From the NCBI GenBank assembly GCA_016713325.1, contig JADJPJ010000002.1, positions 1 to 64,000 on the forward strand: a stretch of 64,000 nt of DNA. Direction: 5' to 3'. Positions 44,614-54,390 of the stretch are shown piece by piece. Source of the DNA: Candidatus Flexifilum affinis (GTDB lineage: Bacteria; Chloroflexota; Anaerolineae; Aggregatilineales; Phototrophicaceae). The translations under genes and the position numbers were made by a program. How positions within the stretch are numbered: position 1 is the stretch's first letter; the number at the start of each line of letters is the position of its first letter. The notes below the pieces were generated by a model. That model was given only the letters and a program-made list of their open reading frames with translations, was not told the origin of the DNA and did no database searches.

Positions 44614-45837
44614 GACGGTGAGCTTTGGCAGCGGGACGATGAACTGACCGCCGCTTTTTCGGTACATATCCTGCTGGGCGATGATCTCGTCGGCGAAGTT
44701 CCAGGCCAGGACCAACACGAAGTCTGGTTTGTCCTCCAGCAGCCGCTGAGGGGCGTGGATAGGCAGATGGGTCCCCGGCATGAAGCGCCCCTGTTTGAAG
44801 GGGTTGAGGTCCACGACGTAATCGAGCTGTCGCAAGTCGATGCCGGTATAGGCCAGCATGGTCGTGGCTTTCGCCGCTGCGCCATAGCCGACAATCGTCT
44901 TGCCTTCGCTCTTCAGCTTGCCCAGCAGGGCCATCAGCTCGTCGCGGAAGCGGTTGATGCTGTCGGCGAAGTTGGTGTAGTAGGCATAGTGGTCCGTCTG
45001 GCGGTCCTTCTCCATACGGAGCAGCGACTGCACGGTTTCCGAAACGGCTTCGCGCTGTTCCACGAACAGGCGCAGCGATCCTCCGTGGATCTGCAAGCGC
45101 TTCACGTCATCCAGGTAAAGGTTGTGCCGCCGGAACAGGTTGTCGAGCGCTGTCACGGAGAAGTAGCACAGATGCTGATGGTAGATGGTGTCAAATTCCC
45201 GGTGATCGATCAGGTCGATCAGGTACGGCACTTCGATCACGGCCACGCCGTCTTCCGCCAGGAGGGTGCGAATGCCTTCGACAAAGCCGTTCAGATCCGG
45301 CACATGGGCCAGCACGTTGTTGGCCAGAAAGACGTCGGCGCGGCGCCCGCGCTCGGCTACCAGTTGGCGCGCCAGATCGACTGTGAAGTAGGTCATCAGG
45401 GTCGGGACGCCAGCCGCCTGTGCGGCCTTGGCCGGCGGCGCTGCCGGGTCGATGCCCAGCACGGTGATTCCGCGCTCCATGAAGTTCTTGAGCATGTAGC
45501 CGTCGTTGCTGGCCGCCTCGACCACCCAGCTTGAACTGTCCAGCCCGCGTCGTTCGATGATATCCAGCGCGCTGCCGCGGAAGTGCGCCAGCAGTACCGG
45601 CGAGACCGACGAGAAGTAAGGGTAGTCCTCGCCGAACAGAATATCCGGTGAGACACTCTCGGTGATCTGGACCAGCGTGCAGTCCGGGCAGAAGACCAGC
45701 TCCAGATTGGCCAGTAGTTCCGGCTTATCCAGGAGGTCTTCAGTCAGCAGCCGGTCAGCGAGAGGCGTATCGCCGAAAGAAACGATGGGCAGCAGGTTGG
45801 TGCTTCCGCAACTGCGGCAGCCGAGCGTCGTGGTCAT
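44608..45837 (-). CDS. Sugar C-methyltransferase-type protein (third paralogue, TylC3/NovU-like)
   Basis: A 409-residue protein with an N-terminal zinc ribbon (GCRSCGSTN ... FCPDCTLVQI), then VVEAASNDGYMLKNF (SAM site), IYHQHLCYFSVTAL (the Tyr-His catalytic region as in TylC3/NovU) and the C-terminal VGYGAAAKATTMLAYTGI, VVDLNPFKQGRFMPGT. It is the best match of the three to characterised deoxysugar C-3 or C-5 methyltransferases. Neighbouring nucleotide-sugar genes would supply a keto-sugar acceptor. Confidence 0.88.
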   Translation of the reverse strand: MTTTLGCRSCGSTNLLPIVSFGDTPLADRLLTEDLLDKPELLANLELVFCPDCTLVQITESVSPDILFGEDYPYFSSVSPVLLAHFRGSALDIIERRGLDSSSWVVEAASNDGYMLKNFMERGITVLGIDPAAPPAKAAQAAGVPTLMTYFTVDLARQLVAERGRRADVFLANNVLAHVPDLNGFVEGIRTLLAEDGVAVIEVPYLIDLIDHREFDTIYHQHLCYFSVTALDNLFRRHNLYLDDVKRLQIHGGSLRLFVEQREAVSETVQSLLRMEKDRQTDHYAYYTNFADSINRFRDELMALLGKLKSEGKTIVGYGAAAKATTMLAYTGIDLRQLDYVVDLNPFKQGRFMPGTHLPIHAPQRLLEDKPDFVLVLAWNFADEIIAQQDMYRKSGGQFIVPLPKLTVV

Positions 45838-45846
45838 CTTGTGTCC

Positions 45847-46902
45847 CTAGTGCGAAGCGACGGATGCGATTTCATTGGCCAGCCAGCGAAGGCTGTTGCC
45901 GTCCAGTCTGCCGTCGTCGATTAGCTTCTGAAGGTGGGCAATGCGCTTGTACTGGATACCCTCGAACGCTTCCACCGTGATCCCGACGCGCTGGTAGGCG
46001 GCGTAGAGTTCCTCGGCGCCTCGCCGGGCGGTCCACTGCGGCTGGAAGTTCGGAAGCGCGCCCCGAATCTTGTCACAGTTGACCCGGTAATTCCGTTTGT
46101 CCGGGCCCCCGTCGGCTGCATATTCGATGCGGCAGTTCGGCACCACGTCGCGCACCAGCTCTGCCAGTTCTGACACGCGGTAGTTCTCGGTCGTCTGGCC
46201 GACGTTGAAGACCTGGTTGCGCACCACATCTTCCGGAGCGTCGAGTACCGCGATGAAGGCACGCGCAATGTCCTCAATGTGCACAATCGGCCGCCAGGGC
46301 GAGCCGTCGCTCTTGATGTAGACCTGACCGGTGGTCACGGCCCAGGCGACCAGGTTGTTGAGGACCAGGTCGAAACGCAGCCGGGGCGAGACGCCATAGG
46401 CTGTGGCATTGCGCAGGAAGGTCGGGCTGAAACCGGCATCCGCGAGTGGGGCGATATCAGCTTCGGCGCGTACTTTCGAGACGCCGTACGGCGTGACCGG
46501 GTTCAGTTCTGATTCTTCGTCGACCGGGGTATCGCCGGCTGCGCCGTAATTGCTGCATGACGAGGAGAAGACGAACTTGCGCACGCCGGCCTCTTTGGCG
46601 GCCTTGGCGATGCGCACCGAGGCAAGGTGGTTGATCTCGTAGGTCAGCGACGGGTCGAAGTTGCCCAGCGGATCGTTGGACAGCCCGGCTAGGTGGAAAA
46701 CCGCGTCGAAGCCTTCAAGGTCTGCCGGGGTGACGTCGCGGACATCCTTTCGGACCGACGAGATCGCCGGCATATCTTCGCCAAACGTGCAATCGCGGAA
46801 ATAGTCCGTATCGAGACCGCTGACCTCGTGGCCCAGTTCTGTCAGCATCGGCACCAGGACAGCGCCGATGTAGCCTTTATCGCCCGTAACTAAGATGCGC
46901 AT
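45847..46902 (-). CDS. NAD-dependent epimerase/dehydratase (extended SDR)
   Basis: A protein of about 351 residues of the extended SDR class. Seen are [16 protein letters not shown] (NAD site), the [10 protein letters not shown] segment, SSSCSNYG, and the catalytic [17 protein letters not shown] is the substrate-domain signature. ATG 46902 starts a canonical MRILVTG; it overlaps the previous gene's end by 26 bp. With the cytidylyltransferase just upstream, it probably acts on a CDP-sugar. The exact reaction (4,6-dehydratase, epimerase or reductase) is undecided. Confidence 0.88.
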   Translation of the reverse strand: MRILVTGDKGYIGAVLVPMLTELGHEVSGLDTDYFRDCTFGEDMPAISSVRKDVRDVTPADLEGFDAVFHLAGLSNDPLGNFDPSLTYEINHLASVRIAKAAKEAGVRKFVFSSSCSNYGAAGDTPVDEESELNPVTPYGVSKVRAEADIAPLADAGFSPTFLRNATAYGVSPRLRFDLVLNNLVAWAVTTGQVYIKSDGSPWRPIVHIEDIARAFIAVLDAPEDVVRNQVFNVGQTTENYRVSELAELVRDVVPNCRIEYAADGGPDKRNYRVNCDKIRGALPNFQPQWTARRGAEELYAAYQRVGITVEAFEGIQYKRIAHLQKLIDDGRLDGNSLRWLANEIASVASH

Positions 46903-47680
46903 GTTGTTGTCTATCCCATATCTTCCAGGGTGCGTCGCCGGACTGCCAGAGTTCTTCGAGTCGGTGCTTGTCGCGCAGGGTGTCCATACACTGCCAGAAG
47001 GAGTGGTGCCGGTAGGCCATAAGCTGGCCGTCCGCCGCAAGGCGTTCCAGCGGCGATTTCTCCCACTGCGTGTCGTCGCCGTCGATGTAATCCATGATGG
47101 CGGGTTCGAGGACGAAGAATGCGCCGTTGATCCAGCCTTCGGCCGTCTGCGGTTTTTCGGTGAAGCAGGTGATTTGATCGCCCTCGAATTCCAGATGGCC
47201 GAAGCGCGCCGGCGGACGCACTGCAGTCATCGTCGCCAGCTTGCCGTGCGAGCGGTGATATGCCAGCAGGGCATCCAGGTCGACGTCGGAGACGCCGTCA
47301 CCCCAGGTCAGCATGAAGGTGCTGTTGCCCAGGTAGGGCGCCAGGCGCTTGATGCGGCCGCCGGTCAGGGTGGCCATGCCGGTGTCGATCAGCTCGACAC
47401 GCCAGTCGGGGCCAGGCGCGCCTTCCATCTCGACGGTTCCGGTCTTCATGTCGATAGTGAGATTGCTGTTCAGGCGAGCATATTCCGACATGTACTTCTT
47501 GATGTATTCGCCTTTGTATCCCAGGGCAATCACGAATTCATTGTGGCCGTAGTGGGCGTAATGCATCATGATGTGCCACAAAATGGGAATGCCGCCGATC
47601 TCGACCATCGGCTTCGGTTTCGTCTCGGTCTCTTCGGACAAGCGAGAACCTACACCACCTGCCAGTATTGCTACTTTCAT
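46877..47680 (-). CDS. rfbF: Glucose-1-phosphate cytidylyltransferase
   Basis: A protein of about 267 residues with the nucleotidyltransferase start [30 protein letters not shown], the conserved [12 protein letters not shown] with the metal-binding Asp, and [19 protein letters not shown]. This matches RfbF-type enzymes that make CDP-glucose, the precursor of CDP-deoxysugars, from CTP and glucose-1-phosphate. ATG 47680 overlaps the upstream glycosyltransferase stop by 4 bp. Longer starts run into that gene and are not supported. Confidence 0.92.
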   Translation of the reverse strand: MKVAILAGGVGSRLSEETETKPKPMVEIGGIPILWHIMMHYAHYGHNEFVIALGYKGEYIKKYMSEYARLNSNLTIDMKTGTVEMEGAPGPDWRVELIDTGMATLTGGRIKRLAPYLGNSTFMLTWGDGVSDVDLDALLAYHRSHGKLATMTAVRPPARFGHLEFEGDQITCFTEKPQTAEGWINGAFFVLEPAIMDYIDGDDTQWEKSPLERLAADGQLMAYRHHSFWQCMDTLRDKHRLEELWQSGDAPWKIWDRQQHAHLSYGR

Positions 47681-48705
47681 GGGCTTGTGTCCTCTAACTG
47701 CTGCATACGAAGCGAAGCTTTTTTTGAAATACGGCGCATCCGCAAACCGCTGAGTTCTTCTAACATATCGTGCCATCGCTTGAATCGAACGTAATATCCG
47801 ACGACGATGTTCAGACTGGCGATTCGTTCCCTTAATGGCGCCTTGCCCGACAGGGCTGCACTGGTGAATCCACGCATCCGCCGCAGCCGGTGCATCAGAC
47901 CGGACTGCTTGGCGCGGGTGTCGACCCAGACTTCCTGACCCTCAATCGTGGCGCGGCTCATGGACTGATCGGCATGGCGGCGGTTGAGAAAGAGCGGCTC
48001 CTGGACCAGGATGATGCGCCCCAGCATGACCAGTTGGGCGAGCAGGAGCTTGTCACTTCCATAGAATCGGTCCAGCAGGCCCGTGCGCTCCAGCGCTTCC
48101 TTGCGGAACACGCCGAAAATCTCGAAGACCCAGTCCGTTTCCAGAATGATGGCGCGGAACCGTTCGCTGGCCCGTGCCGAGTTGAACCTGCGATCCTGCG
48201 AGTCTTTTCCTAAATAGATGATGCGTCCGAGCTCGTCAAAGAAATGATTGCTGCCATCTTCGAGCGGCGCGAGCGGGGTCCCATCCTGGCTGATGAGCTG
48301 GGTATCGGAATGGCAGAGCACCACGCTCTCGTCCGCTTCTAAAATGCTCATGCAGCGCTCCAGATAGGTCGGGGCGATCAAATCGTCATGAGCCGCCCAT
48401 TTGAAATACTCCCCGCGCGCCTGGGAGACCACAAAATTGAAGTTTTCAACCGCCCCCTGGTTTTCCGTTCGCCGCACATAGCGCACCCGGCTATCCTGTT
48501 TGGCGTAGCGCTGGGCGATCGCCGCGGTCTGATCGGTGGAGCAGTTGTCGGCGACGATGATTTCGAAGTCAGTATAGGTCTGCGCCAACAGCGAATTCAG
48601 GGCTTCCGCAAGGAATTTGTCGCCGTTATAGACTGGCAGTCCGATGCTCACACGGGGAGAGTCGGTCGAATTGGCGCCAGAACGTGACTGATGTACTACT
48701 TTCAT
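47677..48705 (-). CDS. Glycosyltransferase family 2
   Basis: A protein of about 342 residues. GT-A motifs are VSIGLPVYNGDKFLAEALNSLLAQTY, IIVADNCSTDQTAAIA, and AAHDDLIAPTYLERCM (metal-binding DxD-like). The C-terminal 60 residues are basic and may touch the membrane. AAGG precedes ATG 48705 by about 8 bases. It is coupled to rfbF by an ATGA overlap. Confidence 0.92.
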   Translation of the reverse strand: MKVVHQSRSGANSTDSPRVSIGLPVYNGDKFLAEALNSLLAQTYTDFEIIVADNCSTDQTAAIAQRYAKQDSRVRYVRRTENQGAVENFNFVVSQARGEYFKWAAHDDLIAPTYLERCMSILEADESVVLCHSDTQLISQDGTPLAPLEDGSNHFFDELGRIIYLGKDSQDRRFNSARASERFRAIILETDWVFEIFGVFRKEALERTGLLDRFYGSDKLLLAQLVMLGRIILVQEPLFLNRRHADQSMSRATIEGQEVWVDTRAKQSGLMHRLRRMRGFTSAALSGKAPLRERIASLNIVVGYYVRFKRWHDMLEELSGLRMRRISKKASLRMQQLEDTSP

Positions 48706-48792
48706 GGTGAAAACCTTAACTTTTCCTTGCGCGATGCTGTGGTAACCTAAACACATGTGGACTTGAAAAAAGGTTTACGGTCAGGATCTCCG

Positions 48793-49005
48793 ATGGAAAC
48801 AGTGCTGAATATCTTGATTGTCTGGTTTCTGGTATCCATACCAGCATCGCTGATCATCGGTGCTCTCCTTGGGCGCCGCGCAACGCGGCAGGCCGGCGCA
48901 TCATCTGGTCTGTGGCTTTCAGTGCAGCGTCTGCTGGCGCGCCGGGGTTCACCCCAGCTTGCGCCCGGAAAGACGATCCTGAGCCGCCCTCACCTATACC
49001 TTTGA
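48793..49005 (+). CDS. Possible small single-span membrane protein
   Basis: A 70-residue frame on the strand opposite to its neighbours. ATG 48793 has AGGA 6 bases upstream. Residues 3-26 (TVLNILIVWFLVSIPASLIIGALL) form one hydrophobic helix, followed by a basic Arg-rich tail. The 3' end overlaps the convergent WecG-family gene by 12 bases. It fills the gap between two minus-strand genes. No homologue is recognised, and it may be a chance frame. Confidence 0.4.
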   Translation: METVLNILIVWFLVSIPASLIIGALLGRRATRQAGASSGLWLSVQRLLARRGSPQLAPGKTILSRPHLYL

Positions 49006-49773
49006 AGAGTCGTATTTCCGCAGCCCCAACTCCTGCATCAAAATCAGGAAGATGAAACTGGGGTTGTTGATCAGATAGCGACGCCCCAGTCGCCGCGGTT
49101 CACTGATCAGCCTGAAGAGCCACTCTAGTCCGCGCCGCTGCATCCAATGCGGCGCTTGCTTTTTCAGCCCCGCGTGAAAATCGAACGCCGCGCCCACCCC
49201 GATCATCGCCGTCGCATTCAACCGCCCCAGGTGCGCACTCATCCACTTCTCCTGCTTGGGCGTGCTCAGCCCGACCCAGACAATATCTGCCTGGGAGCCG
49301 TTGATGTGCTGGACGATTTCCTCGTCCTCTGCCGCAGTGAGAGGCCGAAACGGCGGGGTGTACGTGCCGACCACGTTGAGGTGCGGAAATTGCGCCGCTA
49401 AACGCGACGCCAGCAGATCGGCAACCCCGTCGCCGCCGCCGTAGAAGAAGTGGCGGTAGCCCGTCGTGGCGGAGACCCTGCACAACTCCAGCATGAGATC
49501 GGGTCCGTAGACTCGGTCGACATATCGGAAACCGCGCCGGTGGCTGACCCAGACGAGAGGCATTCCGTCCGGGGTGACCAGGCCGGCGCGATTATGCATG
49601 TCCCGCACCGCGGAGTCGCGCTGCGACTCCATAATGCCGTGAACGCCGGTAATCGTGACGTAGTGGTGCTCACGGCGTTCGGCCCATCCCGCAATGACAT
49701 CGAGCGCAATTTGCATGTTGATGGCGCTGACGTTGACGCCGAGAACGTTGACATGCTTCGGTGTTGTGGACAT
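48994..49773 (-). CDS. WecG/TagA/CpsF-family glycosyltransferase
   Basis: A 259-residue protein with the family motifs VNVLGVNVSAINMQIALDVIAGW, LVTPDGMPLVWVSHRRG, YFFYGGG-type FFYGGGDGVADLLA, and VGLSTPKQEKWMSAHLGRL. These GT26 enzymes add N-acetyl-mannosaminuronic acid, glucose or similar to a lipid-linked first sugar. It is placed next to the initiating sugar transferase genes, which fits a second-sugar step. Confidence 0.93.
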   Translation of the reverse strand: MSTTPKHVNVLGVNVSAINMQIALDVIAGWAERREHHYVTITGVHGIMESQRDSAVRDMHNRAGLVTPDGMPLVWVSHRRGFRYVDRVYGPDLMLELCRVSATTGYRHFFYGGGDGVADLLASRLAAQFPHLNVVGTYTPPFRPLTAAEDEEIVQHINGSQADIVWVGLSTPKQEKWMSAHLGRLNATAMIGVGAAFDFHAGLKKQAPHWMQRRGLEWLFRLISEPRRLGRRYLINNPSFIFLILMQELGLRKYDSSKV

Positions 49774-49792
49774 TCCGCTCGCCCCGGCCGTG

Positions 49793-50809
49793 TTAATCTT
49801 CGGCCATGGCTAGAGTGGGAAGCACGCCTTCCCGCTCCAGCTTGTGTTTCACCTGTTCTTCGATCCAGGCGTAAGTCTCGGCCAAACCCTCTTCCAGGGA
49901 AATCTGCGGCTCCCAGCCCAGTACCTTGCGGAGCTGGCTGTTGTCGGAATTCCGCCCGCGTACGCCCTGAGGCCCGGCAATGTGCTTCGGCTCGATCTTG
50001 ACCTCGGCGATCTCGGCGATGATCTCGGCGAGCTGGTTGATGGTGACCATCCGATCCTGGCCGAGATTGAGCGGCTCATTGTAGTCGGACCGCATCAGCT
50101 TGTAGATGCCGTAGACGCAGTCGTCGATGTAGCAGAATGACCGGGTCTGCTCGCCGTCGCCCCAGATCTCGATGACCGGGTTGCCGGTGAATTTGGCCAT
50201 GGCGATCTTGCGGCACATGGCTGCCGGGGCCTTTTCACGACCGCCTTCCCAGGTGCCTTTCTCGCCGAAGATGTTGTGGAACCGCACAATGCGGGTTTCC
50301 ATCCCGTAGTCCTGCTGGTAGTAGTGCGCCAGGATCTCCGTGACCAGCTTTTCCCAGCCATAGGCATCCTGGGGCTGCGCAGGGTAGGCGTCGGATTCCT
50401 TCAGCGGTGTGACGTTGGCATCCGTCTGCAGATATTCCGGATAGATGCATGCGGAAGACGTATACAGGTAGCGCTTGACCCCGCTCAACCGCGCCGCTTC
50501 CATAGTATGGAGGTTGATCAGCGCGTTGTTGTGCAGGATGAGCGCGTTGTTGGCCGAGATGAAGCCCATGCCGCCCATGTCGGCTGCCAGGGCATAGACC
50601 TCTTCAATACCCCCGCGCATGGCCTGGAGACAGCTATCCCAGCGCCGCAGGTCCAGGATTTCGAATTCGTCAGCGTCGGTTTTCGAATACTCGGGATGCT
50701 TCAGGTCGACGCCGCGAACCCAATAACCCTGCGCTTTCAAGTAGGTCACCAGGTGGCTGCCGATGAAACCGCCAGCGCCGGTAACCAGAACCTTCGTTTG
50801 CTGATCCAT
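49793..50809 (-). CDS. NAD-dependent epimerase resembling GDP-mannose 3,5-epimerase
   Basis: A protein of about 338 residues. It has VLVTGAGGFIGSHLV, the characteristic ALAADMGGMGFISANNALILHNN, SSACIYPEYLQ, the catalytic YGWEK and SFCYIDDCVYGIYKLM. The ADMGGMGFI segment is typical of the GDP-mannose 3,5-epimerase and related GDP-sugar epimerases. AGGA precedes ATG 50809. It probably makes a GDP-sugar for the glycan; assigning GDP-L-galactose as product is inference. Confidence 0.88.
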   Translation of the reverse strand: MDQQTKVLVTGAGGFIGSHLVTYLKAQGYWVRGVDLKHPEYSKTDADEFEILDLRRWDSCLQAMRGGIEEVYALAADMGGMGFISANNALILHNNALINLHTMEAARLSGVKRYLYTSSACIYPEYLQTDANVTPLKESDAYPAQPQDAYGWEKLVTEILAHYYQQDYGMETRIVRFHNIFGEKGTWEGGREKAPAAMCRKIAMAKFTGNPVIEIWGDGEQTRSFCYIDDCVYGIYKLMRSDYNEPLNLGQDRMVTINQLAEIIAEIAEVKIEPKHIAGPQGVRGRNSDNSQLRKVLGWEPQISLEEGLAETYAWIEEQVKHKLEREGVLPTLAMAED

Positions 50810-50909
50810 AATCCTCAAATGACCTTTCTGTTTCGATCCGATGCCCAACTATGGAGTGCCCGATGGTGGGGGCGCCAAGATTTGAGAATGTGCGAGTTGC
50901 TGCGCTCGC

Positions 50910-52370
50910 TCAGAACGAGCCCTTGCCGCTCAGAACGACCGGGATGGTCCGGAACATGATCTTGAGGTCGAGCAGCAGCGAGTAGTTCTGAATGTAGTAC
51001 AGATCATCTTTCGTACACAGGTGCATTGGCTTCTCGTCGCTGCGGCCGTTGATCTGCCACCAGCCGGTGATGCCGGGGGGAACGACGAAGCGCTGGTACT
51101 GCCATTCTTCGTAGTCCTTGACCACCCAGGGCATTTCCGGCCGCGGGCCGACCAGGCTCATGTCGCCCAGCAGCACATTGATGAGCTGCGGAAGTTCATC
51201 GATGCTGGTCTTGCGGATGATCTTGCCCACCTGCGTGATTCGCGGATCGTTCTTCGTCTTATGAATCACGTGGCCGGCCTCGTCCGTGACGTTGACCTGC
51301 TGCTGAATCTTCTCGGCGTTGACGACCATCGAACGGAACTTGAACATGTAGAACCGGCGGCGGTACTCGCCCACGCGAAGCTGGCGGAAGAAGACCGGCC
51401 CAGGCGAGTCCAGCTTGATGGCGATGGCCACCAGCGAGAACACTGGCAGAACGAGCAGAAGCGCAGCGGAAGACAGCACGATATCGATAAGCCGCTTGAG
51501 CATCCGGTCACGCAGGCGCATGCGATTGGGGATGCCGGATGAGAGTTGGAAGCGCTCGATCAGTTCAGCGGACGGCGAGAAGCGCTTGTCTTCCAGCGAG
51601 ACCGGGATCAGGTAGACTGCCACCGGCAGAAGGCAAAGCTTCGCATACAGATCTTCAAATGCCGGTTCGTTGGCGCTGGGCAGCACCATGACGACCGCTT
51701 CGATCTGGTTCTGCATAATCACGGCTTCCAGGTCGCTGCTCAGGGTGCCGATCACCGGATAGCGGTCGTCGGCCAGTTCGGTTTCACGTGCCAGTTCATC
51801 TGCCAGCACGCCGCAGATGGCGAAGCGGCGACGGCGGTCGCGGCCGGCCTGCTCGGCAAACTCGACGCCCATCGGGTGACTGCCGACCAGCAAGGTCCGG
51901 CGCGATTGCGGGACGAGCACACCGACCATGCGCCAGCCGATCACCCCGGCCACATTCAGGCCGAGGAACACCAGCAGGAAATCGACCGGGAGCGCCATGC
52001 CGAGGACCGTGACAATGGCCACCAGCAGGATCCAGGCATTGAGCACTGCGAATGTGACGCGCATGAGCAGCGTGCCTGCGCCCGATGTACGTTCGTCAGC
52101 GTAAGGCGACCAGAAAAGGAAACTGGCCATCCAGAAGGCCAGGACCATCGCCATGAAGGGGATGGTGACCAGCGATGCCTCCGGAGCCAGTTCGCCGATT
52201 GCCGACAATCCGAACTGGGTGAGCAGCAGCGCGGCGAAGGTCATTGCCAGATCGAACCCCAGTGCAGCAAAGGCCTGCTGCATCATTTCGCGCGGAACCG
52301 GATGGTTTCCAATCGGGACCACCCTTGGCACAGCCTGCATGATTAGCTTTCGAGGAAATAATGACACCAT
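50910..52370 (-). CDS. Exopolysaccharide initiating sugar transferase (polyprenyl-phosphate phosphosugar transferase)
   Basis: A protein of about 486 residues. Several hydrophobic helices (about 20-130) are followed by a CoA-binding-like Rossmann region and a C-terminal bacterial sugar transferase domain with [50 protein letters not shown] and [13 protein letters not shown]. These enzymes load the first sugar phosphate on undecaprenyl phosphate. ATG 52370 is the likely start. A 385-bp regulatory gap lies upstream. Confidence 0.92.
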   Translation of the reverse strand: MVSLFPRKLIMQAVPRVVPIGNHPVPREMMQQAFAALGFDLAMTFAALLLTQFGLSAIGELAPEASLVTIPFMAMVLAFWMASFLFWSPYADERTSGAGTLLMRVTFAVLNAWILLVAIVTVLGMALPVDFLLVFLGLNVAGVIGWRMVGVLVPQSRRTLLVGSHPMGVEFAEQAGRDRRRRFAICGVLADELARETELADDRYPVIGTLSSDLEAVIMQNQIEAVVMVLPSANEPAFEDLYAKLCLLPVAVYLIPVSLEDKRFSPSAELIERFQLSSGIPNRMRLRDRMLKRLIDIVLSSAALLLVLPVFSLVAIAIKLDSPGPVFFRQLRVGEYRRRFYMFKFRSMVVNAEKIQQQVNVTDEAGHVIHKTKNDPRITQVGKIIRKTSIDELPQLINVLLGDMSLVGPRPEMPWVVKDYEEWQYQRFVVPPGITGWWQINGRSDEKPMHLCTKDDLYYIQNYSLLLDLKIMFRTIPVVLSGKGSF

Positions 52371-52755
52371 GATACCCCCCGTGCTTGCCCCCGCCGATAT
52401 ACAGTAAAACGTGGCATGGATGGATGATGACGACAATGAGTGAAAGGTGATGATCACTACTACAAAGATATCGATTGCGACTTGAGGCGCGCTAAACTTG
52501 CGGGGACGACCGAAGTTTTTACGAATTTCGCCTATTCTTCGGTTGGGGTTCTAAATGGCCTAAATGCCTAAAGACTGTGAATTTCGTCTAGAGAAGGCTG
52601 GAAGGCGATGTGCGGCGCGCCTTTCGCTAACGCCGCACCAATGAGGGGAGAAAGTGGAGCCTTAACGGCAGATTAAACCCTAAACTAAGCCCAAAATTGA
52701 TCACCCTGGCGCGTCACACACAAGCGTGGAGGAAGGGGTGGTGCCACGATTCTGG
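52371..52755. promoter_or_regulatory. Upstream region of the sugar transferase gene with repeated motifs
   Basis: No gene is seen in these 385 bases. GAATTTCG(C/T)CTA occurs at 52523-52534 and 52579-52590. Between them are three closely spaced CTAAA motifs (52551-52571). AAACCCTAAAC is at 52675-52685, followed at 11-bp register by a weaker copy. A promoter for the minus-strand sugar transferase gene and an end signal for the Wzz/kinase transcript are expected here. Confidence 0.45.
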
Positions 52756-54390
52756 TCAGGAGCGGTAGTAATCGGTCTTACCATATGGCTGCCGGAATTC
52801 GCGGTTGCGGTTGACGATCACGCCGCTGATCTCCGACCCGATCTGCTCAAACTGAGCATGGGCTTTCAAGGCAGCATCCCGCCGGGTTCTACCCAGTTCC
52901 ACGACCAGCACCACCGAGGCCGCGGTGGCCACCGCCACTGCGGATGCATCGGCCAGCACAAGGCAAGGCGGCGTATCGATCAAAATCACGTCGAACTGAT
53001 TCCTCTGCTGCAACTCTTTCACCAGATGTGCCATTTCCTGTGAGCCGAGGATCTCGGTCGAATGAGTCGGGCTTTCGCCGGAAGTCATAACCATCAGGCC
53101 GTTGATCTTTGTCTTTTGGAGAGCCTGTTCCGGCGTGGTCTTGCGGCCTTTGTTATTCTGCGGCTTTTCCGGGTTGGCGTTGCTGATCAGCGTCGACAGC
53201 CCAATATGATTGTTGAGTTCGAAGACCTGGTCCACCGTGGAGCGGTGCAGGTCGGCATCAATCAGCAAGACGCGCATTCCCGACATCGCCATGGATACCG
53301 CGAGGTTGGTGGTAATGAAGGTCTTCCCTGCCCGCGATTCGGCGCTGGTCATCAGGAAGACGCTGCACCTTGCGTCTTGCCCTAACTCTTTCCGTGTCGA
53401 GAGGAGATTGATGCGTACGTTTCGGAAGTCTTCTGTGACGCGCGCCCTGGGAAAGGCGGTTGTGACCAGATAAGACGGCTTATTGCGTTTGATCTTGACC
53501 GTGTTGGTGATAGAGCCAAGGACCGGCACGTCGATCAGATCGTCCACGTCCTCGACGGTACGAACCGAGGTATTCGAGAATTCCAGGAACAGTATTCCTG
53601 CGACTGCCAGCATGGCGCCGACCACGGCTCCGGCTGCTCCAACGACCATTGGACGAAGGCCAATCGGCTCAGGCTCTGGCCGGGCAGCCTCGATGATCTC
53701 CAGCCGGTTTGTCCGGTTTGCCAATAGCAGGAAGCTCTGCGAAAGCTGGGCCAGGATGGCCCGCGAGGAGTTCAACTGATCGACCGAGCGGTTGTATTCC
53801 GCGGTGAGCGCTACGATTTGTTCTTCGTCAGCGTCTTCCGTCGCGGCATTCAGACGTGAATAAGCGTCTTCTGCCTGGCGATTGGTGAGGTCGATCTGCC
53901 GGTTCACATCATCGATCTGCGCCCGCAGCGAGTCGAGGCTCTCCTGCTGAGCGTCCGTAAGCTCTGATGGGCTGCTCTCAATCAGCACCTGGGCGATCTC
54001 GTTCGCGATTTCGGCGGCCGCTTCCGGGGTTGTGTAGGTGACGCTAATCTGTAGGATAGGCGTCTCCGGAACGACAGAGGCCGAGACCGTGTAGCTCAAT
54101 TCCTGTGTGGTGATGGGGAGACTGAGATTCGTTCGGACTGTATCCATGACATCGAAGGTGATGAGCTGCGCATAGGTGAGCGCGAGTGCCGCCCCCGTAT
54201 TGATCTGCTGAATGCTGGGATCAGGCGAGGTGATCACGCTGCCGATGAAAATGCGAACGTGCGACGCATAGTAGGCTTGCTGACGCGATCGCAGAAAGTA
54301 GGTTGCGGCGCCTGCAACCGCTGCCGCGAGGATCACCAGCCAAAGGTATTTGAGGACGGCTTTCAGGTATTTGTTGGTCGAAGAGTCCAT
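52756..54390 (-). CDS. Wzz-type chain-length regulator fused to BY-kinase
   Basis: A 544-residue protein with two membrane segments (about 15-33 and 245-268) around an extracytoplasmic Wzz domain with a long coiled coil (about 140-230). The C-terminal cytoplasmic BY-kinase has the Walker A-type TSAESRAGKTFITTN, the A'-type VLLIDADLHRS, and the B-type ILIDTPPCLVLAD. The end carries a small Tyr cluster (YGKTDYYRS). It controls chain length and export of the polymer, with autophosphorylation at the C terminus. Confidence 0.93.
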   Translation of the reverse strand: MDSSTNKYLKAVLKYLWLVILAAAVAGAATYFLRSRQQAYYASHVRIFIGSVITSPDPSIQQINTGAALALTYAQLITFDVMDTVRTNLSLPITTQELSYTVSASVVPETPILQISVTYTTPEAAAEIANEIAQVLIESSPSELTDAQQESLDSLRAQIDDVNRQIDLTNRQAEDAYSRLNAATEDADEEQIVALTAEYNRSVDQLNSSRAILAQLSQSFLLLANRTNRLEIIEAARPEPEPIGLRPMVVGAAGAVVGAMLAVAGILFLEFSNTSVRTVEDVDDLIDVPVLGSITNTVKIKRNKPSYLVTTAFPRARVTEDFRNVRINLLSTRKELGQDARCSVFLMTSAESRAGKTFITTNLAVSMAMSGMRVLLIDADLHRSTVDQVFELNNHIGLSTLISNANPEKPQNNKGRKTTPEQALQKTKINGLMVMTSGESPTHSTEILGSQEMAHLVKELQQRNQFDVILIDTPPCLVLADASAVAVATAASVVLVVELGRTRRDAALKAHAQFEQIGSEISGVIVNRNREFRQPYGKTDYYRS

